Assembly: GCA_945828315.1 (NCBI GenBank)
Contig: CALZQA010000017.1
Location: 1 to 38,360, forward strand
DNA: 38,360 bases
Origin: an uncultured bacterium
GTDB lineage: Bacteria; Bacillota; Clostridia; Lachnospirales; Lachnospiraceae
Direction: 5' to 3'
Shown here: positions 1-7,114 of the stretch, in pieces
Position numbering within the stretch: the first letter of the stretch is position 1
How the letters are laid out: every line of letters starts with the position of its first letter
Made by a program: the position numbers and the translations under genes
Notes under the pieces: model-generated
The model's database searches: none
What the model was told of the DNA's origin: nothing
What the model saw: the letters and a program-made list of their open reading frames with translations, nothing else

Positions 1-2
1 AT

Positions 3-371
3 TTAAAGCGTACGACTGTTCCGATCCCTGAAACGAAGCAGATGGAGGTCGTTTACGAAAATGGAGACCTTGTACTTAATATTACAGATGCTATCTGGTC
101 TGATGCTCACGGAGTAAGATTTACTTTGAAAGAAGACGGAAAATTATATGAATGTGTTGTTGTAGCCATGAATACCTCAAAATGGAATGAATTGATTTCT
201 TCAGATAAGACCTGTTCGAAATATACAATTGCATATAGTGAAAAAGGTGCAAATGAGATTGACAGGGTTTATTACTCCGGAGACGGAAAAGGTCTGGAAT
301 ATCCTCATAATGGGGAATTAAATGAAAATGATATACAGACGCTGGGCTATACACTTGTGTGGTCCAGATAG
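3..371 (+). CDS. Hypothetical protein, 5' end outside the window
   Basis: The frame is open from the first complete codon (position 3), so the ATG at 42 is probably internal and the N-terminus lies upstream of the window. The visible 122 residues are acidic and soluble, with no signal peptide, membrane segment or cysteine cluster. The alternating polar/hydrophobic pattern and the aromatic ends (VVYENGDL near the start, YTLVWSR at the end) suggest a small beta-rich domain. I do not recognise a family. The stop is followed by a 68-nt gap before the amidohydrolase on the same strand. Confidence 0.5.
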   Translation, partial: LKRTTVPIPETKQMEVVYENGDLVLNITDAIWSDAHGVRFTLKEDGKLYECVVVAMNTSKWNELISSDKTCSKYTIAYSEKGANEIDRVYYSGDGKGLEYPHNGELNENDIQTLGYTLVWSR

Positions 372-439
372 TATGGAGCCCGACATCCTGTGTCAGGTTC
401 AAAAACATGGTTGATATATAGGAAGAATGAGAGCATACT

Positions 440-1792
440 ATGGTTATGAACATTAATATGATCAAAGAACTCCGGAGAACACTTCACAGTATTCCGGAGC
501 CGTCTATGAAAGAAGTGAAAACGAAACGACTGCTTATGGATTTTCTGCGCAGTCACACCGGGCTTGAAATCGTGGAACGCGGCGCGTGGTTTTATGCGTA
601 TTATCAAGGTCAGGATACGGAGCATGCAATTGCATTTCGGGCAGATTATGATGCGGTCGTCTGTCAGGACGGCTGCGCCAGACATCTTTGCGGGCATGAT
701 GGTCATAGCGCGATACTGGTCGGGTTTGCATTGGAACTGGAGCGGATCGCTCCTCGCCGGAGTGTCTATCTGATCTTTCAGCCGGGAGAAGAGACGGGGC
801 AGGGAGCCAGCCTTTGCAGCAGTTTGATCGATGAGTGCAATATTACTGAGATCTATGGAATTCATAATATTCCGGGATATACGCAAAATGAGGTGCTGCT
901 TTTAGACGGCACATTTGCGTGTGCTTCTACAGGCATGGAGATCAGCATACAAGGCAGTCCGGCACATGCAGCGTATCCACAGCAGGGCAAAAACCCTGCG
1001 TTGCTGATGGCAGATCTGATCACATACATGGATGCCCTTGTGAATGGGGAACATCATGGCATTGTTCTTGGAACGGTCATCGGTATTGAAGCGGGGAGCT
1101 GCTCTTATGGTATGTCTGCGGACCGTGGCATTTTGCGTTTGACGCTCAGAGCGGAATATCAGGAAGAATATGATGAACTTGTGGGCAAAATCAGAGAACG
1201 GGCAGAGCAGCAGGCTAAAGAGCAGGGAATGACTTGCACGATCCGTCTGATCGAGCCGTTTCCAGCCACGATCAATCATCCGTTATCTGTCCATAAAGTG
1301 AGAACGGTTGCACGATCGCAGGGATTAAGCATCACCATTCCAAAAGAGCCTTTTCGGTGGTCAGAGGATTTTGGATACTACCTGCAAAAGAGTGAGGGTG
1401 CGTTTTTTGGAATCGGATGCGGTGAGGAGCATGCCGGACTACATACAGCGGATTATGAATTTGATGATGCAATCATAGGTACTGTTATCAATATTTATGA
1501 GGGATTGTTAGACATGAAAGACACAGAAAGAGATTATTTTTTAACCACAGACAGGATCGGTTTTTCCGAATGGAAAAAAGATGATATAGAATTGGCAGAG
1601 CTGTTATGGGGAGATCCGGATGTTACAAGATATATCTGTGCCAGTGGGAAATTCAGCGCAGCTGAGATTACAGCCCGATTAGAAAAAGAGATCGATCATC
1701 AGGCAGAATCCACTTGCGCCCGAAGTTTTGGGGGCAGGGGTACGCAGCGGAAGCAGCAAAAGCGGTCATCGATCATGCCTTTTCGGTTTTGA
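440..1792 (+). CDS. M20-family amidohydrolase, reading into a damaged GNAT domain
   Basis: Residues 1 to about 357 form an M20D-type metallo-amidohydrolase, the family of N-acyl amino acid and hippurate hydrolases. Metal-site and catalytic motifs are visible in order: RADYDAVV, HLCGHDGHSA, QPGEETGQGA, GIHNIPG, PAHAAYP and HTADYEF, so this half looks functional. There is no stop codon after it. The frame passes directly into MKDTERDYFLTTDRIGF, a typical GNAT acetyltransferase N-terminus, and then loses homology around residue 420, where the GNAT part has an internal deletion and frame change. The last 30 or so residues, basic and Ser-rich, are out-of-frame reading. The start at 440 has a purine-rich GAGAG about 6 nt upstream; 446 is an alternative. 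The in-frame join may be a natural fusion or a lost stop. Confidence 0.75.
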   Translation: MVMNINMIKELRRTLHSIPEPSMKEVKTKRLLMDFLRSHTGLEIVERGAWFYAYYQGQDTEHAIAFRADYDAVVCQDGCARHLCGHDGHSAILVGFALELERIAPRRSVYLIFQPGEETGQGASLCSSLIDECNITEIYGIHNIPGYTQNEVLLLDGTFACASTGMEISIQGSPAHAAYPQQGKNPALLMADLITYMDALVNGEHHGIVLGTVIGIEAGSCSYGMSADRGILRLTLRAEYQEEYDELVGKIRERAEQQAKEQGMTCTIRLIEPFPATINHPLSVHKVRTVARSQGLSITIPKEPFRWSEDFGYYLQKSEGAFFGIGCGEEHAGLHTADYEFDDAIIGTVINIYEGLLDMKDTERDYFLTTDRIGFSEWKKDDIELAELLWGDPDVTRYICASGKFSAAEITARLEKEIDHQAESTCARSFGGRGTQRKQQKRSSIMPFRF

Positions 1793-1953
1793 AAACAGAA
1801 AGGCTGTTTGCAGGTCACAATCCCAATAATACAGCATCATCGAAGGTGCTGCGGAAACTGGGCTTTACTTATATTGGCGATGAATTTTATGAGCCGACCG
1901 GGTTATACCACCCGTCTTATGAGTTGAAGCAAATAAAGGAGGAGACGAGATGA
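1514..1953 (+). pseudogene. GNAT acetyltransferase remnant with internal deletion and frameshift
   Basis: The N-terminal part (about 62 residues from ATG 1514) is in the amidohydrolase frame. The C-terminal part, containing HLRPKFWGQGYAAEA (the acetyl-CoA pyrophosphate-binding loop) and SSKVLRKLGFTYIGDEF, is in a different frame from about 1702 to the TGA at 1953. In RimJ-like GNAT proteins roughly 45-50 residues normally separate these two blocks. Here they are only a few codons apart, so I infer a deletion of roughly 130-150 bp at about 1695-1710 that also shifted the frame. A TTG at 1714 could start a 79-residue C-terminal piece, but it would lack the substrate half of the fold. The stop overlaps the aldo/keto reductase start (ATGA). 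Confidence 0.75.
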
Positions 1954-3095
1954 AGAAACGAAGACTTGGAAAAACTGACCTTTGTGTCAGCGAGATCGGA
2001 TTTGGCGGTGAGTGGCTGGAGAGGCACCCGGAGGAAGAAAGCATTGAGCTGATCAAATATGCATCCTCTAAGGGGATCAATATTCTGGATTGCTGGATGC
2101 CGGATCCGAAGTCCAGAAACATCATTGGCGAAGCTATCAAGGGAAACCGCGGAGAATGGTATATTCAGGGACATATCGGGTCTACCTGGAAGGATGAGCA
2201 GTACTATCGAACCAGAGAGATGGAATATGTGCGCCCAGCATTTGAGGATCTGCTGGCAAGGCTTCAGACAGACTATATTGATCTTGGAATGATCCATTAT
2301 GTGGATTCTGAGGCAGAATGGGAGCAGCTTCAGGATTCGGATTATCTGAGATATGTCATGTCACTGAAAGAGAGCGGTGTGATCAAACATATCGGAATGA
2401 GTTCCCATAATCCGAAGGTAGCCCTCAAAGCAGCACAATCCGGTTATGTGGAGATGATCCTTTTCAGCATCAATCCGGCATTTGATATGCTTCCGGCCAG
2501 TGAGAATATTGATGATATGTTTGCAGAGAAATTTGATGCAGATCTGAAAGGCATTGATCCTGAACGGGCATTGCTGTACCAGACCTGCGAGCAGAATGAT
2601 GTGGGAATCACGGTGATGAAGGGATTTGCAGGAGGCAGATTGTTTAGTGAAAAGAGTTCGCCGTTCGGAGTCAGTCTGACACCGGTGCAGTGTATCCATT
2701 ATGCCCTTACCAGACCGGCTGTTTCTGCAATCCTGTGCGGATATGATACAAAGGAGCAGGTGGATGCGGCAGTCAGCTATGAGACAGCAACCGATGATGA
2801 AAAGGATTATGCATCCGTGATCGCTTCCGCGCCACTGCATTCTTATAAGGGACAATGTACCTATTGTGGTCATTGCAGACCCTGTCCGAAAGAGATCGAT
2901 ATAGCGATGGTAAATAAATTCTACGATCTGGCGATGATGCAATCCGAAGTACCGGAGTCGGTGCGATCGCATTATGAATTGTTAGAGCATCATGCGTCCG
3001 AATGTATCGGCTGCAAAGGCTGTGAAAGCAGATGCCCGTTTTCTGTGGAGATCGCAGAGCGAATGAGAAAAACAGCGCAGTTGTTTGGGAAATAG
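1950..3095 (+). CDS. Aldo/keto reductase-like protein with C-terminal 4Fe-4S domain
   Basis: 381 residues. Residues 1-290 follow the (beta/alpha)8 aldo/keto reductase pattern: RRLGKTDLCVSEIGFGG at the start, GINILDC, YIDLGMIHYVD and KHIGMSSHNP. Residues about 295-381 form a two-cluster ferredoxin-like tail with CTYCGHCRPCP and CIGCKGCESRCP. Such fusions are common in anaerobic Clostridia and are presumed electron-transfer linked. Of the classical catalytic tetrad, Asp47 and His116 are visible, but the Tyr five residues after Asp47 is replaced (Asp52) and the Lys-containing strand reads YIQGHIG with no Lys, so normal AKR chemistry is doubtful. An AAGGAGG ribosome site lies 7-14 nt upstream, and the start overlaps the GNAT remnant's stop. 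Cytoplasmic; substrate unknown. Confidence 0.88.
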   Translation: MKKRRLGKTDLCVSEIGFGGEWLERHPEEESIELIKYASSKGINILDCWMPDPKSRNIIGEAIKGNRGEWYIQGHIGSTWKDEQYYRTREMEYVRPAFEDLLARLQTDYIDLGMIHYVDSEAEWEQLQDSDYLRYVMSLKESGVIKHIGMSSHNPKVALKAAQSGYVEMILFSINPAFDMLPASENIDDMFAEKFDADLKGIDPERALLYQTCEQNDVGITVMKGFAGGRLFSEKSSPFGVSLTPVQCIHYALTRPAVSAILCGYDTKEQVDAAVSYETATDDEKDYASVIASAPLHSYKGQCTYCGHCRPCPKEIDIAMVNKFYDLAMMQSEVPESVRSHYELLEHHASECIGCKGCESRCPFSVEIAERMRKTAQLFGK

Positions 3096-3102
3096 TAGGG
3101 AG

Positions 3103-3349
3103 ATGGACATTGTGGCGTATGAAAAACTCTTAAACGAAATATATGCAGCAGTATCGTTGAAGTATCTTTGGAAAGAATACCGGCCGTGTTTTATCAAGAG
3201 CGAGTCACCGGACTGGATCAATGAGACGATGGATTTCGGACTGGAGGTCAGTCGTGCTGCCGAAGAATGCGGAAAATTTTCTGAATACAGAAGCGGAATA
3301 TCTGCGCTACTGCCATGAATGGGAGAATGGTATGTCGCTGGATCTATAG
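3103..3349 (+). pseudogene. Short decayed gene with frameshift
   Basis: From ATG 3103 the frame encodes MDIVAYEKLLNEI and continues through IKSESPDWI and MDFGLEVSRA, a coding-like N-terminus. Near 3250-3256 the sense shifts to another frame, which reads VVLPKNAENFLNTEAEY and ends at TAG 3347-3349, while the original frame ends at 3318 with low-complexity residues. The continuity of the protein-like sequence across frames is the evidence for a single-base-scale frameshift. I do not recognise the family with certainty; the SESPDW segment recalls conserved hypothetical proteins of Firmicutes, and the product looks like the front of a longer protein. It follows the aldo/keto reductase by 7 nt. 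Confidence 0.5.
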
Positions 3350-3394
3350 CACACTTTTTTGCCCACAGAGGCGAATAAAATGTAGAGGATGAAT

Positions 3395-6300
3395 ATGATA
3401 CAACAAAAACAGATTTTAATTGTAGAAGATAATGAGATCAACCGTTCAATGCTGCGCGAGATATTATCAGATGAGTATGAGATTTGGGAAGCGGAGAACG
3501 GACAGGCTGCACTGGATATTCTAAAGCAGAAAAAGAACTCTATTATGCTCATTCTTCTGGATGTGCAAATGCCGGTCATGGATGGCTATACGTTCTTGAA
3601 TATCATGCAGAAGGATGAACAATTGTCATTGATCCCTGTGATCGTAATGACGCAGGACAGTAGCGAAGAGGATGAATTATCCGCGCTTACGCATGGAGCA
3701 ACGGATTTTTTACCGAAACCGTATCGTCCGAAGGTGATCCTGCGTCGGGTGGCAAATCTGATCAAACTGCGTGAGACAGCTGCGATGGTAAACCAGCTTC
3801 AGTATGATGAATTGACAGGCCTTTATACGAGAAAGTGTTTTTACCGCAAAGCCAGGGAACGTCTGGATGAAAATCCGGATAAGGAATACATGATCCTGTG
3901 TACAAATCTGGAGAATTTTAAACTGTTCAACGATACCTTTGGACGGAAAGCCGGTGACCGGCTTCTGTTGGAGAGCGCAGAAATCTTTCAAAAAAGGGTC
4001 GGACAGGAATCTATATGCTGCAGGTTCAATGCAGATCGTTTTGTATGTCTGATCGATAAGGAACTGGAGAAGATCGGAAGAAAGAACTTTGCCGATGGAC
4101 GAAAAAACAAACGCTCAGAGCTGACGGAGAATATTTCCGTCAAGCTTGGTGTCTATGAGATCACGGACCGGTCGATATCTGTTGAGCAGATGTGTGATCG
4201 TGCACTTCTTGCGGTTGACAGTATCAAGGGATTGTACAATCAGTATTTGGCAGTTTATGATGATACGCTTCGGGAAAAGCTGCTGTATGAGAAAGAGATC
4301 ACAGATTCTATGGAGACTGCGCTGGAGCAGGAGCAGTTTCTCATATATTTTCAACCGAAATACAGCCTGCATGATAATTGTATGGTTGGAGCCGAGGCAT
4401 TGGTCAGGTGGGAACATCCCAAGAAGGGATTTATGCCGCCGGACAAGTTTATTCCACTTTTTGAGAAGAATGGCTTTATTCACGATCTGGACAGGTATGT
4501 GTGGGAGAAAGCATGCCAAAAGGTGCAGGAATGGCAAGGGAAAGGTTATCCGCAGATCCCGGTTTCCGTGAATGTTTCGCGTGCAGACATTTATCAGCCC
4601 TGTTTGGTAGAGGGCTTTTGCGAGCTTGTAAAAAAATATGAGATTGAGCCTTCTTCTCTGCATCTGGAGATTACAGAAAGTGCCTACACAGAATGTCCGG
4701 ATCAGATCATCAGTACCGTGGAGGAGTTGCGTAAACGCGGATTTATCATTGAGATGGATGACTTTGGCAGCGGATATTCATCGTTAAGTCTGCTCAGTCA
4801 GCTGTCCATAGATATTTTGAAGCTGGATATGGATTTTATCCGAAATGAATTGGCAAAACCGGTGGAACAGAGCATTTTAAATGATGTGATCAATATGGCG
4901 CACCGGATGCATTTGAATGTTGTGGCAGAGGGCGTGGAGACAAGCGATCAAAGGAAGCGTCTGAAGGTATTGGGCTGTGATTATGCGCAGGGATATTTCT
5001 TTGCTAAACCGATGCCGGTTGCAGAATTTGAAGGTTTGCTGAAGATGTATAAAAATTTATTTAGTGACATGGTCACGGATGTGAGTCTGATGGATAAAAC
5101 TACTCTGATCAAAGACGTAAGCGGGGCGAAGCGAACTGTTTTAGTGATCGAAGATAATGAGGTCAACCGCAAAAGTCTGACAGAGATCCTGGAAGGACAG
5201 TATATCGTGCTAACTGCGGAAAACGGAAAAGAAGGTCTTGAAGTCCTGCGCAAAAACGGACAATATATTACAGCAATCATGCTGGATATACAAATGCCGG
5301 TCATGAACGGATACGAGTTTTTGGAGCATGTAAGCAGTGATCCGGCGTTCAGTAAGATCCCGGTGATCGTTACAACCGTTTTTGGCAGTGAAAGCGAAGA
5401 AGAAAAATGTCTGGCACTGGGGGCCTCCGATTTTATTGGAAAGCCATATAATGCAAAAAGTATCCTGACCCGACTTGGAAATATCATTCATTTGAGAGAG
5501 TGCGACAGCATTATCTCCGAATTGGAGATTGATGCGTTGACAGGTTTTAAAAACCGGAAAGCCTATTATGAAGAGGTCGAGATGATCGAACATGATCCGG
5601 AGCAGTGCGTGCGGCCAATAGGCGTTGTTTTTGCGGATATCAACGGACTGAAAGCAGTCAATGACAGCGAAGGACATGAAGCGGGAGACAAATTGATCGC
5701 AGAGATTGCAAGATCGATACGGGAAGTGTTTACGGAGGCAAACATCTACAGACTTGGCGGAGATGAGTTTGTCATTTTGTCCTTTGAAGAAAACGAAGAC
5801 ATTTTTTCCAAAAAAATGAAAGCGCTGGAACACTGTTGGAAAGACGGACGTTCTGCAGCACTTGGAGGTGTATGGCTGGAACAGGCGAAAGAGCTGGAAC
5901 AGCACGTGGCGCTTGCCGATCAGGCAATGTATCGTGATAAGAGCCAGTATTACGAGAAGAATCATTACGATCGCAGAAGTGTAAAACAGAACAGAGCGGG
6001 AGAAATGAACCGGACAGGAAAACAGAATCTGATCAGTGTGAAGGAATTGACAGACCAGGAGACGATCATACAGGGCCTGGGAGCTGTTTACTATTCGGTA
6101 CTTTTGGTGGATTATTTACATGACAGAGTCACGATCTATCGCCATGAGGGTGAGGATGGTCGTGATATAGCAGATAATTTTGCAAAATACGATTTTCACT
6201 GGACCGAAGGTATCGGGCAGTACTGTCTGAATCTGGTATCCGAGGACAGCAGAGAGGTGCTTTTCAGAGCGCTCTCCGTGGAAAATTTAAGTGAAGCGAA

Positions 6301-6856
6301 GAAAGGTTTTTCTGTCAATTATCAGAAAAAGACTGCAGGCGGATTGTTGTATCTGGAAGCAAGTGTCAGCTTTGTGGATAAAAGTGATGGCGGACGTGTG
6401 GCAGTGATCGGTACGCGGAACGTGAAGAACACAGTCAGACATGCGAAAGTACTCCATGCGAGACTTCAGATGATCGCTGATGCGATAGCATCCGTATATC
6501 CGCTGGTGGTTGTGATAAATCTGACGAAAAATACATATCAGATGACTGCGTACAGTGAATTTATCAATCGGATCGGGGGATCCGATGGTTTGGTGGATGA
6601 CCTGATCGTGATAGGCGCATCGTTCCTTCCGGATCAGGAGGAAGCGGAAGTGTATCGCCGGACTTTTTGCAGGGAAAATCAGATCAGAGCCTTTCAAAGT
6701 GGTGAAAAGCAGTTAGTGCTGTACCACAAACAGAAGGGGGATGACGGTCAGACATACCGGATGGAGACCAGAGTCGTTTTTACAGGCGGAGAAGACGAGG
6801 ATATGCATGCAGTCTTATTTTCGCGTGTTGTTGACACATCAAAATATGCGTGTTAG
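3395..6856 (+). CDS. Multi-domain c-di-GMP protein: REC-GGDEF*-EAL-REC-GGDEF-PAS-like
   Basis: 1153 residues from the second ATG (3395), chosen because AGAGG lies 6 nt before it and abuts the ATG at 3389. Domain order: receiver 1 (acceptor Asp56 in LLDVQMP, Lys108); a degenerate GGDEF whose signature reads NADRF (212-216), so it should not synthesise c-di-GMP; an EAL phosphodiesterase (Glu334 in EALVRW, SVNVSR, EITES, DDFGSGYSSL, LKLD, AEGVET, AQGYFFAKP) with a full set of catalytic motifs; receiver 2 (Asp631 in MLDIQMP); an intact GGDEF (788-792); and about 290 C-terminal residues resembling two divergent PAS-like sensor modules. It has no membrane segment and no partner kinase beside it. 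By motif it should both make and break c-di-GMP, with each half behind its own receiver. Its last 26 bp hold the promoter of the next gene. Confidence 0.93.
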   Translation: MIQQKQILIVEDNEINRSMLREILSDEYEIWEAENGQAALDILKQKKNSIMLILLDVQMPVMDGYTFLNIMQKDEQLSLIPVIVMTQDSSEEDELSALTHGATDFLPKPYRPKVILRRVANLIKLRETAAMVNQLQYDELTGLYTRKCFYRKARERLDENPDKEYMILCTNLENFKLFNDTFGRKAGDRLLLESAEIFQKRVGQESICCRFNADRFVCLIDKELEKIGRKNFADGRKNKRSELTENISVKLGVYEITDRSISVEQMCDRALLAVDSIKGLYNQYLAVYDDTLREKLLYEKEITDSMETALEQEQFLIYFQPKYSLHDNCMVGAEALVRWEHPKKGFMPPDKFIPLFEKNGFIHDLDRYVWEKACQKVQEWQGKGYPQIPVSVNVSRADIYQPCLVEGFCELVKKYEIEPSSLHLEITESAYTECPDQIISTVEELRKRGFIIEMDDFGSGYSSLSLLSQLSIDILKLDMDFIRNELAKPVEQSILNDVINMAHRMHLNVVAEGVETSDQRKRLKVLGCDYAQGYFFAKPMPVAEFEGLLKMYKNLFSDMVTDVSLMDKTTLIKDVSGAKRTVLVIEDNEVNRKSLTEILEGQYIVLTAENGKEGLEVLRKNGQYITAIMLDIQMPVMNGYEFLEHVSSDPAFSKIPVIVTTVFGSESEEEKCLALGASDFIGKPYNAKSILTRLGNIIHLRECDSIISELEIDALTGFKNRKAYYEEVEMIEHDPEQCVRPIGVVFADINGLKAVNDSEGHEAGDKLIAEIARSIREVFTEANIYRLGGDEFVILSFEENEDIFSKKMKALEHCWKDGRSAALGGVWLEQAKELEQHVALADQAMYRDKSQYYEKNHYDRRSVKQNRAGEMNRTGKQNLISVKELTDQETIIQGLGAVYYSVLLVDYLHDRVTIYRHEGEDGRDIADNFAKYDFHWTEGIGQYCLNLVSEDSREVLFRALSVENLSEAKKGFSVNYQKKTAGGLLYLEASVSFVDKSDGGRVAVIGTRNVKNTVRHAKVLHARLQMIADAIASVYPLVVVINLTKNTYQMTAYSEFINRIGGSDGLVDDLIVIGASFLPDQEEAEVYRRTFCRENQIRAFQSGEKQLVLYHKQKGDDGQTYRMETRVVFTGGEDEDMHAVLFSRVVDTSKYAC

Positions 6857-6859
6857 AAT
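6831..6859 (+). promoter_or_regulatory. Strong sigma-A-type promoter for the ABC-F leader
   Basis: TTGACA (6831-6836), a 17-bp spacer, and TAGAAT (6854-6859) preceded by TGT, giving an extended -10 (TGTTAGAAT). It overlaps the last codons and stop of the upstream c-di-GMP gene. The predicted transcript start near 6866 lies a few nucleotides before the leader hairpin, so the ABC-F gene should be transcribed independently. Confidence 0.75.
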
Positions 6860-6871
6860 AACAGCAGTTTA

Positions 6872-7004
6872 GAAAGAGAGAGGTGAAAAAATGAGAAGAT
6901 AATCTACTTTTGATCACATGAGGTTTTGACAGTATGGATCGTAATGTTCATACTGTTTGTCATGTTGCCAAAAGTGGATTATGTTCTCATAACCTCTCTT
7001 TTTT
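6872..7004 (+). promoter_or_regulatory. Ribosome-dependent attenuator leader upstream of the ABC-F gene
   Basis: The whole leader can fold into one long hairpin. Visible helices: 6872-6884 with 6992-7004 (13 bp with two G-U, containing the leader Shine-Dalgarno on the 5' side and a U-run on the 3' side); 6891-6897 with 6984-6990 (7 bp, covering the uORF start codon); 6899-6912 with 6969-6982 (14 bp, one G-U); and an inner 7-bp hairpin 6930-6936/6949-6955. The 3' side ends CCTCTC followed by six T (6999-7004), as in an intrinsic terminator. A ribosome held on the three-codon ORF at 6891 would block the 5' strand and allow read-through. Short-uORF attenuators of this kind are known for other antibiotic-resistance ABC-F genes; the mechanism here is inferred from the sequence. 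Confidence 0.75.
6891..6902 (+). CDS. Three-codon leader peptide (Met-Arg-Arg)
   Basis: ATG AGA AGA TAA, with a good ribosome site (AGAGAGGTG, 6877-6885) 5 nt upstream. It lies inside the attenuator hairpin: the ribosome site and start codon pair with sequence just before the terminator U-run. A minimal ORF of this kind does not make a functional product; it would place a ribosome at initiation or early elongation, where peptidyl-transferase-site antibiotics (lincosamides, pleuromutilins, streptogramin A) act. The two Arg codons are both AGA. Confidence 0.65.
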   Translation: MRR

Positions 7005-7114
7005 GTGTGCAAAATTATTTGGTTGTAACATCATCTCTCCGATGATATGAGGTCATAGAACGTAAGGAAATCGTTTGGCAGCAAACAGTTGGAATGCTAC
7101 GGGGAGGAATGGAT

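Noticed and set aside
347-886. Long minus-strand open frames opposite the amidohydrolase
   Set aside because: They lie antisense to a well-conserved enzyme and lack ribosome sites and recognisable domains.
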